NCBI RefSeq assembly: GCF_965138225.1
Contig: NZ_CBCSAX010000017.1
Strand: one strand, 5' to 3'
Origin: Helicobacter_D ganmani
GTDB lineage: Bacteria > Campylobacterota > Campylobacteria > Campylobacterales > Helicobacteraceae
Length of the DNA stretch: 41,328 bases
Position 1 is the first letter of the stretch. Every line of letters starts with the position of its first letter. Below, one piece after another: positions 26,616 to 34,361 of the stretch. The notes beneath the pieces are model-generated. The model did no database searches. It worked only from the letters and a program-made list of their open reading frames with translations, and was not told the origin of the DNA. Made by a program: the position numbers and the translations under genes.

Positions 26616-27125
26616 TTAAAAACCTCGTTTATGTCCTACGCCTGTATGGCAAGAAACACAACTAAGAGACTCATTCCCGTGTGGATTAGTCGTAGGATTC
26701 ACGACATTACTCACCATTTCGCTATGGCAACGCACGCAATTATCTTGAATCATTCCTTTAGATTTTTGTGTTGCACTCAAATTTGTTGGCAACACATCTA
26801 GTTTAAAGGTAAATGCATACGCGTGCCCTATTCCACTTTCCGCTTTTGCAATCCACTTCTCTACAAAACTATGCGGTAAATGGCAATCATTACAAGTTGC
26901 ACGTGGTTTTCCAGCAATCTTTTTTGAATGCGAGCTTTTCAACCAATCATTATAAACATCATTCATAATATGGCAATTATTACAAGCTTCACTTTCATTG
27001 CTGAAATATGACATACCTTTTGCATTATAGAAAGTATATAGCCCTATAATACAAGCAAATAGACACAAAACCCCTAACAACAAAGCGACAAATGAGAGCG
27101 GTTTTTTAGGTTCTTTACCGTTCAA
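26616..27125 (-). CDS. nrfH: NrfH quinol-oxidising tetrahaem cytochrome
   Basis: NrfH is the NapC/NirT-family membrane cytochrome that passes electrons from menaquinol to NrfA. The 169-residue protein has one N-terminal membrane helix (about 11-31) and four haem motifs: CNNCH (48-52), CNDCH (78-82), CVRCH (130-134) and CVSCH (156-160). The start is a TTG with AAAGGAG 7 bases upstream; the next in-frame Met is after the membrane helix. Its promoter region carries an FNR-like palindrome. Confidence 0.94.
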   Translation of the reverse strand: MNGKEPKKPLSFVALLLGVLCLFACIIGLYTFYNAKGMSYFSNESEACNNCHIMNDVYNDWLKSSHSKKIAGKPRATCNDCHLPHSFVEKWIAKAESGIGHAYAFTFKLDVLPTNLSATQKSKGMIQDNCVRCHSEMVSNVVNPTTNPHGNESLSCVSCHTGVGHKRGF

Positions 27126-27189
27126 TAGACGCTCCTTTTAGTATTTTTTGAATCCAAAATCATTCAAAGATTCTAAATTCAAGGACATT

Positions 27190-27195
27190 ATTTTA
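27190..27195 (-). promoter_or_regulatory. Possible -10 box for nrfHA
   Basis: TAAAAT on the minus strand would place the transcript start near 27183, about 58 bases before nrfH. This gives an exact class II spacing to the FNR-like site at 27218-27231. Confidence 0.4.
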
Positions 27196-27217
27196 ATTTT
27201 ATTTTCTACAAAACTCC

Positions 27218-27231
27218 TTGACTTAAATCAA
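27218..27231. promoter_or_regulatory. FNR/CRP-like operator upstream of nrfHA
   Basis: On the minus strand the site reads TTGAT-TTAA-GTCAA, matching the FNR consensus TTGAT-N4-ATCAA at 9 of 10 defined positions. Its centre (27224.5) lies 41.5 bases upstream of the predicted start. No regulator of this family is encoded in the window. Confidence 0.5.
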
Positions 27232-27290
27232 AAAGTAAATAGTTGGTAAATAGAATTGTAAAAGAGAAGTAGAATGAAAGTGAAAAGCTT

Positions 27291-27320
27291 AAAAAAACCC
27301 TCAAGGGAAACTTGAGAGTT
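27291..27320 (-). terminator. Rho-independent terminator of dcuA
   Basis: On the minus strand CTCAAG-TTTCC-CTTGAG forms a hairpin, extended beyond one mismatch by AAAAC/GTTTT, and is followed by seven T. It lies just after the dcuA stop. Confidence 0.8.
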
Positions 27321-27327
27321 TTAGAAT

Positions 27328-28674
27328 TTATACAAAAGCAACTGCAACGAATCCTAAGATAACGCTAAAGGCAATCGCTAAAACGCCGGGAATCAAGAAT
27401 GCGTGGTTAAAGATATAATGCCCGATTCTTGTTGAACCTGTATCGTCCATTTGCACCGCACCAAGTAATGTAGGATAAGTTGGCAATACAAACAAAGCAG
27501 AAACCGCAGCAAAAGAAGCAACAATCATATAAGAATCGCCCGGATTTGCAACACTAATACCTAGAGCTGTAATCACCACAGGTGTAATTGCCTTTGCAGT
27601 GGCTGCTTGAGAATACAACAAGGTAGCCGCAAAGAAATAAGCAACTGCCAATAAAGCTGGAATCTGTTTAACCAAATCGCTAGACAATTCACCAATTTGT
27701 GTTTTATAACCATCTACAAATGTATTTCCAAGCCAAGCAACACCAAGCACACACACACACGCAATCATACCAGATTTAAATACGCTTGACTCTGCAATTT
27801 TACCTACTTCAATTTTGCAAAGAATGGTGATAAAAGTCGCTACCCCGAGCATAAAACTCATAATCGCTGCATCTCTAGGCACGACAACATTTTCAATAAA
27901 GACAGGTTTGCCACCAATTTTTGAAATTGCAGTCGCATACAAAACAACAGCCAAAACGCCAATAAGGAAAATCCCAACAGAAAGTTTTGCACCTTCTTTA
28001 AGTTGCATATTTTGCGCACCTACTGCTGGTTTTACTAAACCTTTTGCTAATCTATCTTGATATACAGGGTCTGAACTCAAGTCAAGATTTGAGAACATTG
28101 TAACCACAAACGCTGTTAGCATACAACCAATAAATGTAGTTGGAATCCAAATAGCCAAAAGAAGTGGATAACTCCAACCAAGTGGCTCTAGCGCACCGGT
28201 CATATATACAACTGCCGCACTTACAGGGCTTGCAGTAATTGCGATTTGACTTGCAACTACCGCAATAGAAAGCGGTGCAGAAGGTTTAATATTTTGCTCT
28301 TTTGCTACTTCCACGATAACAGGAATCATAGAAAATGCAGTGTGCCCAGTCCCCGCCAAAATTGTCAAGAAGTAAGTAACGGTTGGAGCAAGATAGTTGA
28401 TATATTTTGGATTGGAACGCAAGATTCTCTCTGCAATTTGCACTAAATAATCTAAGCCTCCTGCAAGCTGCATTGCAGAAATTGCTGCAATAACAGACAT
28501 AATAATCAAGATAACATCCCATGGAATCGCACCAGGCTTCATACCAAGGCAAAGCCCTAAAATCACAACACCTAAACCACCGGCATAACCGATTCCAATC
28601 CCTCCAAGTCTAATCCCTACAAAAATCGCGCCAAGCAGCACAATCACTTGCAGAATAAGCATTAACATTTCCAT
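27328..28674 (-). CDS. dcuA: Anaerobic C4-dicarboxylate transporter (Dcu family)
   Basis: A 448-residue inner-membrane protein with about 11-12 hydrophobic segments. The family signatures are in the first half (GGIGIGYAGGLGVVILGL; the GTGHTAFSMIPVIVEVA stretch; SQIAITASPVSAAVV). It exchanges fumarate, malate, aspartate and succinate. Directly after aspA it should import aspartate and export succinate for fumarate respiration. DcuA and DcuB cannot be separated from this sequence alone; the aspA-dcuA order is that of Campylobacter jejuni. A dinucleotide run of about six CA units lies within codons of one helix (27748-27760). Confidence 0.92.
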   Translation of the reverse strand: MEMLMLILQVIVLLGAIFVGIRLGGIGIGYAGGLGVVILGLCLGMKPGAIPWDVILIIMSVIAAISAMQLAGGLDYLVQIAERILRSNPKYINYLAPTVTYFLTILAGTGHTAFSMIPVIVEVAKEQNIKPSAPLSIAVVASQIAITASPVSAAVVYMTGALEPLGWSYPLLLAIWIPTTFIGCMLTAFVVTMFSNLDLSSDPVYQDRLAKGLVKPAVGAQNMQLKEGAKLSVGIFLIGVLAVVLYATAISKIGGKPVFIENVVVPRDAAIMSFMLGVATFITILCKIEVGKIAESSVFKSGMIACVCVLGVAWLGNTFVDGYKTQIGELSSDLVKQIPALLAVAYFFAATLLYSQAATAKAITPVVITALGISVANPGDSYMIVASFAAVSALFVLPTYPTLLGAVQMDDTGSTRIGHYIFNHAFLIPGVLAIAFSVILGFVAVAFV

Positions 28675-28683
28675 TCTTTTTCC

Positions 28684-30090
28684 TTATTTTTTTGATTTCA
28701 TTTGTGGATTTAGCATATTTTTTGGGTCTAAGATTTTATCAATCTCTTCTTTTGGTAAATATCCTCTCTCCAAGCAAATATCCGCTACTGATTTGCCTGT
28801 CTGCAACGCTTCTTTTGCCATACTAGCGGATTTTTCATAGCCCAACACAGGGTTAAACGCTGTTACGATTCCAATAGAATTAAGCACTGCATTTTTGCAA
28901 GCTTCCGGATTTGCAGTCAAATCTTTGATAGCCTTTTGAGCTAAAGTTCTCATTGCATTTTCCAAAACTATTACAGAATTAAAAAGTGCGTAGGCAATAC
29001 CGGGCTCAAACGCATTTAACTCAAACTCTCCTCTTTCACTACAAAGCATAATCGTTACATCATTTCCGATGACTTCATAGCAAGCCTCTCCCACAACTTC
29101 GCAAATTACAGGATTCACTTTGCCGGGCATAATAGAGCTTCCGGGCTGCATTTTTGGCAAATTCACTTCGCCAAGTCCGCATCTAGGACCGCTATTCATT
29201 AATCTTATATCGTTTGCAATTTTAGAAAGTCTCACTGCAGCAGTTTTTAGTGCGCCACTGACATGCACGAAATCCGCAGTATCTTGTGTCGCAGCGATAA
29301 AGTCCTCTGCAGGCTTAAATTCTACTCCTGTGATTTCTTTTAGTTTTTTCTCTACGACAAATTTATAATCTGGGTGGCAGTTGATTCCTGTTCCAATTGC
29401 AGTTGCACCCATATTAAGCACCGCCATAGATTCTCTTGCTGCTTTGATTTTTGCAATATCACTTTTGATATAACTTGCAAACGCATTAAATGTATTTCCA
29501 AGTGTTGTTGGTACAGCATCTTCTAACTCTGTGCGTCCCATTTTGATAATATCTTTCCATTCTTTTGCTTTTTTCTCAAGCTCTTTTTTAAGCTCTTCCA
29601 TTGCCTCAAGTAAATGTCCTAATTTCTCGTGAGTTGCAACTTTGATAGAGCTTGGATAGGTATCATTCGTGGATTGTCCCAAATTGGTATGGTCATTAGG
29701 GTGAAGATATTGATATTCTCCCTTTTTATGTCCCATACTTTCCAATGCAATGTTAGTAATGACTTCATTAACATTCATATTAGTAGATGTTCCAGCACCT
29801 CCTTGCATCATATCCACGACAAATTGGTCAATAAATTCACCATTAATCAATCTATCCGCGGCTTTTGCAATTGCATCTGCTTTTTGTGCATCAAGCACTC
29901 CTACTTCTTTGTTTGCTAATGCAGCTGCTTTTTTAATTTGTGCAAACGCCTTGACAAAAAAAGGATAGTTTTTGAGCGTTCTTCCAGTCATTTTGAAGTT
30001 TTCCACAGCTCTAAAAGTCTGCACTCCATAATACACAGAATCGTCAATTTCTAACTCACCGATGAAGTCATGTTCTTTTCTAGTTCCCAT
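28684..30090 (-). CDS. aspA: Aspartate ammonia-lyase
   Basis: AspA splits aspartate to fumarate and ammonium, feeding fumarate reductase. The 468-residue length matches the family. Marks are GTSTNMNVNEVI, the LGQSTNDTYPSSIKVA segment and the fumarase/aspartase signature GSSIMPGKVNPV with its mobile catalytic loop. It is 9 bases upstream of dcuA and has an AGAGG ribosome-binding site. The 130-base AT-rich gap before it (30091-30220) presumably holds its promoter; I could not pick a convincing box. Confidence 0.97.
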   Translation of the reverse strand: MGTRKEHDFIGELEIDDSVYYGVQTFRAVENFKMTGRTLKNYPFFVKAFAQIKKAAALANKEVGVLDAQKADAIAKAADRLINGEFIDQFVVDMMQGGAGTSTNMNVNEVITNIALESMGHKKGEYQYLHPNDHTNLGQSTNDTYPSSIKVATHEKLGHLLEAMEELKKELEKKAKEWKDIIKMGRTELEDAVPTTLGNTFNAFASYIKSDIAKIKAARESMAVLNMGATAIGTGINCHPDYKFVVEKKLKEITGVEFKPAEDFIAATQDTADFVHVSGALKTAAVRLSKIANDIRLMNSGPRCGLGEVNLPKMQPGSSIMPGKVNPVICEVVGEACYEVIGNDVTIMLCSERGEFELNAFEPGIAYALFNSVIVLENAMRTLAQKAIKDLTANPEACKNAVLNSIGIVTAFNPVLGYEKSASMAKEALQTGKSVADICLERGYLPKEEIDKILDPKNMLNPQMKSKK

Positions 30091-30220
30091 GATAACCTCT
30101 TCTGTAAAAAATTAAAATTTTAAAGATTAACCTTGAATAATCTTTAATAAATTGATATTACACTTAATATATTTGTAGTTTGATAAAATCTAATATATAA
30201 AAACAAAATTTTATAATTTT

Positions 30221-31570
30221 TTAATAATTTTTCAAAATACCTTGCTTGCATTCATATAAAATGATTCCAAAAGAAACAAAAGTTGCACATAAAGTTCCCA
30301 ATGGATAAGAAAGAATCACACCATTAAATCCATACATTTTGGGTAGAATCATCACAAAACAAAGCGCAAAAAGTAAAGTATAGGAAAAAGTAATCACAAA
30401 GGAACTGAACGTGCGCTGAATGGATTGAAAGAAAATCGCACTCACAATATTAACACCCAACAAAATATAGCCCAAAAAATAAAATTTCATTGCATTTTGT
30501 GTATCACTCAACAAGCTTGCATCACGCATTGCAATGTCATTTGGCAAAAACCAAGCAATCAAAAAAGGAGAGAAAACAAAAGTCAAAAAATAAAGTGTGA
30601 TTCCACCTCCAAAGCTAAAAACTAAACCAAAGTTAAACACTCTTCGCACGCGCTCCATTAATCCTGCACCATAGTTAAAACTTGCAATGGGTTGCACACC
30701 TTGCGCCATAGAAAGTAGAATCGTAAAAGGAATAATCCCCACATACATTAAAACACTATAAATTGCGATTCCTCTATCTCCCGCAATTTCTGCAATCGTA
30801 TGGTTAAAGATTAACATCATAATGCTCACGCTAATCTCTGAACTACTTTGTGGGATTCCATTTTTAGTTGCATTTAAAAGCGCGTAAATATCAAATGTCC
30901 TGATGAGATATAAATCTCCTTTTTTGCGCAAGAAATGTTGTAGTAAAATGCACATTCCAATCCCGTGTCCAAGCAATGTGGCTAATGCACTACTTGCGAT
31001 TCCAAGCTCTAATATAAATAAAAAAATATAATTCAGCACAATATTTGCCAATGAACCTACAATCATTGCAATCATCGCGAGCACTGGCTGTTTATCGTTA
31101 ATTGCAAAAATATCTAACATCGGGTGCAAAATGATGATGAATGCCCCAAGATAAATGACTTCGGTATAATGCCGCACAAGTGGCAAAAGTGTCGCACTAC
31201 TACCAAGCATTAGTGCAATAGAATCGCTATAAAAATACAACACAATCCCACCAATAAGGCTTGTGCTTAATGCAAAATAAAACACACTGCTAAACACAAT
31301 CCTCGCACGAAAGGCTTTCCCGCGTCCCAAAAAATAGGAAGCCATTGCCGCAGCACCCACGCTAAAGAGCAATTCAAAAGCAATAAGAATCGGAAAAATA
31401 GGCCAAGCAATTCCAATCGCTGCCAACGCATTTTCTCCAAGCTTCTTACCCACAAAGATTCCATCAATCGTGGAATAGGTAGAAAGAGCAAGCATAGCAA
31501 TAAGTGAGGGCAAAAAATAACTTAAAAATAATTTTGGAATTGCTGCCGTTTTGAGGTTAAGCTTTTTCAT
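30221..31570 (-). CDS. MATE family multidrug exporter
   Basis: A 449-residue inner-membrane protein with about 12 hydrophobic segments in two related halves, and the MATE opening STIDGIFVGKKLGENALAAIGIAWP (about residues 30-54). Such transporters expel cationic drugs using sodium or proton gradients. The sequence resembles the NorM/MepA-like branch, but the substrate is unknown. It is on the same strand as hemD upstream, with a 63-base gap, and no regulator is adjacent. Confidence 0.9.
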   Translation of the reverse strand: MKKLNLKTAAIPKLFLSYFLPSLIAMLALSTYSTIDGIFVGKKLGENALAAIGIAWPIFPILIAFELLFSVGAAAMASYFLGRGKAFRARIVFSSVFYFALSTSLIGGIVLYFYSDSIALMLGSSATLLPLVRHYTEVIYLGAFIIILHPMLDIFAINDKQPVLAMIAMIVGSLANIVLNYIFLFILELGIASSALATLLGHGIGMCILLQHFLRKKGDLYLIRTFDIYALLNATKNGIPQSSSEISVSIMMLIFNHTIAEIAGDRGIAIYSVLMYVGIIPFTILLSMAQGVQPIASFNYGAGLMERVRRVFNFGLVFSFGGGITLYFLTFVFSPFLIAWFLPNDIAMRDASLLSDTQNAMKFYFLGYILLGVNIVSAIFFQSIQRTFSSFVITFSYTLLFALCFVMILPKMYGFNGVILSYPLGTLCATFVSFGIILYECKQGILKNY

Positions 31571-31633
31571 TTTGTGAATTTCCCTGTGTTTTTGTGGATT
31601 CTATCACAACTTTGCTTTACAAAGTCGGAATCC

Positions 31634-32353
31634 CTAAAGCGTCCTTGCAAACTCCAACGCAGCTTCCTTGCTAACTTTGGGAGAAAGCAAAATCTCTGCT
31701 TCTGCCCCCAAAAGCTCTCTTGCACATTTTTGCGTCGTCTCCCCAATACATAATGCGATAAAACTAGAATCCCAAGCGAAATTAAGCAAAAACGCCCTAA
31801 TATGCGAGGGTGCGCTGAAAAAGATTACACAATCTCTTGTCAAAGGTTCTTTTTGCGATTCTTGCAATTGGCGCGGTGAAGTTTCATAAAGAATAGATTG
31901 TTGTAGCGAGATTCCCGCGCTTGCTAAGATTTGTGGAAGCTTTGAAGCAATTTTATGCGCCCGAATAAAGAGAGGCTTTTTGCCCTGCAAATGTGGAATC
32001 AACTCTCTTGCAAACTCCTCGCCATACGCACGACTTGCGCTAAAGAAAGGCTTAAGGTTTAAGCTTTTTAAGGCTTCGTTACAGCCGCTACCTAGAGTAA
32101 AACTAGGCAGATTCCGCCACCTCTGCATTGCCTCTACTGCATTAGGCAAGGATTCTAAATTTTTCTTTAGCGCAAAAATGGCGTTTTTTGAAGTAAAAAT
32201 CAAAGAATCGCACGAAAAAAATTTCTCTAAAACCGCGCAATCCAAAAGTGTTTTTATCTCTAAAAGTGGCAAAATTATAATGGATTCCTTTAATTCCTTG
32301 CCAAATCTTTGCAAATCGGGAGGCATTTTTGTGATATAATAAATCGTTCTCAT
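31634..32353 (-). CDS. hemD: Uroporphyrinogen-III synthase
   Basis: HemD closes hydroxymethylbilane to uroporphyrinogen III for haem synthesis. The family is poorly conserved. The 239-residue protein shows the expected two-domain pattern with SLIFTSKNAIFAL (about residues 50-62), TLGSGCNEAL, LFIRAHKIASKLP, VIFFSAPSHIRAF and ALCIGETTQKCARELL near the C-terminus, the most conserved spot. Haem supply suits the cytochromes encoded nearby. It is divergent from the rhodanese gene. Confidence 0.85.
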   Translation of the reverse strand: MRTIYYITKMPPDLQRFGKELKESIIILPLLEIKTLLDCAVLEKFFSCDSLIFTSKNAIFALKKNLESLPNAVEAMQRWRNLPSFTLGSGCNEALKSLNLKPFFSASRAYGEEFARELIPHLQGKKPLFIRAHKIASKLPQILASAGISLQQSILYETSPRQLQESQKEPLTRDCVIFFSAPSHIRAFLLNFAWDSSFIALCIGETTQKCARELLGAEAEILLSPKVSKEAALEFARTL

Positions 32354-32397
32354 TTGTTAATTTTAACAAAATTTTATAAAAATTCAAGAGGCAAATA

Positions 32398-32727
32398 ATG
32401 TATATTAAAAATCAGAGTTTAGCGATACCTGCGGATTTAGAAAAGATTGATTTAAATGAATTTATCGTGATTGATTTGCGTGGGAGGGGATATTTTCTCA
32501 TTAGCCATATTCAAGACGCGATTAATGTGGAATCCCTGCAACGCATTGCCTTTATCGCACAAGAAAATGCTGATAAAAAGATTCTGCTTTATTGCCATAG
32601 CGGAGCGACTGCGGCGGACTTTGGCACACAGCTTGCACAGCAGGGATTCCATAATATTTATTATGTAGATGAGAATTACTTTAATCTCGCAAAATATGGA
32701 ATTGCGGTGGAGGGCGATGCGGGATAA
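32398..32727 (+). CDS. Rhodanese-like domain protein
   Basis: A single-domain 109-residue cytoplasmic protein with VIDLRGRGYFLISHIQDAINV (about 22-42) and the active-site loop CHSGATA (about residue 62), where the Cys would carry a persulfide. The loop fits the CxxGxR/T pattern of sulfurtransferases. Its sulfur partner is not evident here. AGAGG lies 8 bases before the ATG. Confidence 0.85.
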   Translation: MYIKNQSLAIPADLEKIDLNEFIVIDLRGRGYFLISHIQDAINVESLQRIAFIAQENADKKILLYCHSGATAADFGTQLAQQGFHNIYYVDENYFNLAKYGIAVEGDAG

Positions 32728-32732
32728 TCCTG

Positions 32733-32806
32733 TCATTGCAAGATTCTATAATCGTTATTCACTCGTTATTACAAGCATTTTATAAACTTACTTGGCAATC
32801 TATAAC
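32733..32806 (+). repeat. Dispersed palindromic repeat, copy 3
   Basis: Begins TCATTGCAAG and ends CTTGGCAATCTATAAC, with a longer inner part than other copies. With copy 4 it fills the gap 32728-32954, which has no credible gene. Confidence 0.55.
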
Positions 32807-32833
32807 TTTGCGCAAGTGGATTCTGCCCTTTTA

Positions 32834-32876
32834 TCATTGAGAGAAACTCTAGGTTTTCTTGGCAATCCATAATCAA
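32834..32876 (+). repeat. Dispersed palindromic repeat, copy 4
   Basis: TCATTGAGAG, a short AAACTCTAGGTTT centre, then CTTGGCAATCCATAATC. It follows copy 3 in the same orientation. Confidence 0.55.
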
Positions 32877-32954
32877 GCATACCTAATGATACAATACATT
32901 ATTTTACCATTGCGAATATTTTTGTAAAAATGCTCATACTTATGCAAAAGCAAA

Positions 32955-33545
32955 TCAATAGAGGCTATGATTCAAATTGTTTAGATTTCTATTTAAATTT
33001 TGCATTTGATATAGCATTTGGTTCTGATAATTCTCTTGGTCTTGTTGCCTCCAATACTCTAAGCTTCTGTCAAAATTCTCTTGCTGCATTCTATTTTGTT
33101 CCAATATACTTCTATTTAATTCATCTAGTTGTTGTGATAACATTTGTCTTTGCTGCATTGTCATTTGTTGTCGTTGCATTTCCTCTTGTTGCTTCATTTG
33201 CTGCACTTGAAATGCAAACTGCATATCTTTATCTAAATCTGGATAATCTGGTCTTTGTAGAGTGCTTCGGACGCCTTGGGGATATTCTTCTACCACATCA
33301 CCCCAATAGTTTTGGAATGTAGCCCTTGCGCCACTTATCCATATTGCTTCACATTCTACCGTATTATAATTGTCATTTTCAAAAGTATAATATAAAGTTA
33401 CAGGCGTATAACCTTTACTCTGTCCGCCACAAACTAAATTCGCACCTATCGGATTTGTATTATAAGTAATTCCATAATGACCACTACTGCACCCTATTGT
33501 AAAAAACGATAATATCGTTAAAAATGTAATTAAGAAAATTTTCAT
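32955..33545 (-). CDS. Lipoprotein with Gln/Met-rich coiled-coil tail
   Basis: A 196-residue protein of unknown function. The leader ends in TIGC (Cys19), a good lipoprotein site, so it should be anchored in a membrane. The next ~90 residues include NTNPIGANLVCGGQSKGYTPVTLYY, which resembles a PEGA-type beta domain. From about residue 105 to the end it is extraordinarily rich in Gln, Met, Asn and Arg with heptad-like spacing, and likely forms a long helix or coiled coil. AGGAG precedes the ATG. It is the last gene of a short minus-strand cluster, 18 bases after an interrupted secreted-protein gene. Confidence 0.75.
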   Translation of the reverse strand: MKIFLITFLTILSFFTIGCSSGHYGITYNTNPIGANLVCGGQSKGYTPVTLYYTFENDNYNTVECEAIWISGARATFQNYWGDVVEEYPQGVRSTLQRPDYPDLDKDMQFAFQVQQMKQQEEMQRQQMTMQQRQMLSQQLDELNRSILEQNRMQQENFDRSLEYWRQQDQENYQNQMLYQMQNLNRNLNNLNHSLY

Positions 33546-33563
33546 TGTAACTCCTAAATTTTG

Positions 33564-33902
33564 CTATCTTTTAGCCTTTGCTCGTTCCATTGCCAAAGCC
33601 CTTTGATAATTAATTTCATTTTGCAATAATTTTCTCTCTAACTCTTGCCTTCTTTTAACCTCATTAGCGACCATATCTTTATAAGTAACATTAGAACCTA
33701 AGATTGCTTGTTCTTGCATAGATAATCCGGGAGCTGCAAACCCATTTTCTAAAACTCATGTAGGGTCATATTGCTTGCTTAATTCATACTCTTGATATGC
33801 TTGTCTGTCAGCTAGTTCCTTTTCAGTAGCGACATCAAAAGCATATAAACCAACCATAAGAAAGACTAATAATATAGCTTGTTTAAAAATTGATACTCTC
33901 AC
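33564..33902 (-). pseudogene. Small secreted/membrane protein gene broken by one stop codon
   Basis: Reading from a GTG at 33902 (AAGGAG 5 bases upstream) gives a hydrophobic leader (IFKQAILLVFLMVGLYAF), then DVATEKELADRQ... to DPT. An in-frame TGA follows at 33756-33758, and the same frame continues VLENGFAAPGLSMQEQAILG... to a charged helical end (ERAKAKR) and TAG. In total there are 112 residues if the TGA is read through. A single change TGG to TGA (Trp) would explain it. The leader predicts export. The gap to the lipoprotein gene is 18 bases. It may be a true nonsense mutation or a base-call error. Confidence 0.75.
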
Positions 33903-33938
33903 TTGCTCTCCTTTTAAGATTTTAGCATTATGGTTAAA

Positions 33939-34217
33939 TTAACCTACGCAAGCTGTAATAGCCCAACCAACAATAACAAAGATAGCGGCACTAACAATAA
34001 TTCCAAAGACAGGATTTCCTGTTTTTTCTGCAGCTGCCGCACCAGCACCAAAACCACCAAAGAAAACAAATTGAATAAAGGCAAAAATGTAGCAAAAATT
34101 CGTAAAGAAAAAGGCATATCCCAGCTTGAACTCTCCTTGCAACTTGGACACAAAAGTGTAAGCATTGTCGCGAGTGCAGAGAGGTTTTACAGAGGGGCGC
34201 ATTTCAATATTGAGCAT
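33939..34217 (-). CDS. Small glycine-rich membrane protein, N-terminus doubtful
   Basis: The C-terminal half (about residues 47-92) looks like a real conserved membrane protein: FFGGFGAGAAAAEKTGNPVFG followed by a hydrophobic helix IIVSAAIFVIVGWAITACVG. The N-terminal half (from 34217 to about 34085) has no ribosome-binding site and lies antisense to the DNA-binding domain of an XRE regulator, so it is probably not the original start. The genuine gene appears to have lost its 5' end near 34080. It precedes the interrupted secreted-protein gene by 36 bases on the same strand. Confidence 0.4.
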   Translation of the reverse strand: MLNIEMRPSVKPLCTRDNAYTFVSKLQGEFKLGYAFFFTNFCYIFAFIQFVFFGGFGAGAAAAEKTGNPVFGIIVSAAIFVIVGWAITACVG

Positions 34218-34280
34218 CTTTTAATGATTGCAGAAATCCTAGAAGTGGATATTTGCGAGTTTTTCAAACCCTCATTATAG
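34071..34280 (+). CDS. Small XRE-family helix-turn-helix regulator
   Basis: From a TTG at 34071 the 69-residue product is a single Cro/CI-type domain: NVAKIRKEKGISQLELSLQLGHKSVSIVASAERF with the recognition helix, then FNIEHLLMIAEILEVDICEFF, the usual last helices. An open frame continues upstream to 33930, but that part is antisense to the membrane protein and is low in information. No ribosome-binding site is clear before the TTG. The gene may be 5'-truncated, or it may be intact and small. Its target is unknown; the neighbouring minus-strand cluster is a possibility. Confidence 0.6.
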   Translation: MNKGKNVAKIRKEKGISQLELSLQLGHKSVSIVASAERFYRGAHFNIEHLLMIAEILEVDICEFFKPSL

Positions 34281-34300
34281 AATCTTAAAAGTGAGATTAT

Positions 34301-34335
34301 AGGTTATAGATTGTTCAGGCAAGCCCTCGCAATGA
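34301..34335 (-). repeat. Dispersed palindromic repeat, copy 5
   Basis: On the minus strand it reads TCATTGCGAGGGCTTGCC...CAATCTATAACC. It lies between the convergent XRE and flavoprotein genes. A further TCATTGC half-copy at 34349 onwards includes the flavoprotein region's 3' end. Confidence 0.6.
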
Positions 34336-34361
34336 TGAAAAACAAAGCATCTGCCACTGCG

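Noticed and set aside
32930..33322. Plus-strand open frame of 130 codons antisense to the lipoprotein gene
   Set aside because: It has no ribosome-binding site and its composition is the mirror of the Gln-rich minus-strand gene, which has a lipoprotein signal and a good AGGAG.
33930..34070. N-terminal extension of the XRE regulator
   Set aside because: The ~47 residues are Asn/Ser/Thr-rich antisense of a credible membrane helix and do not resemble any DNA-binding protein leader.
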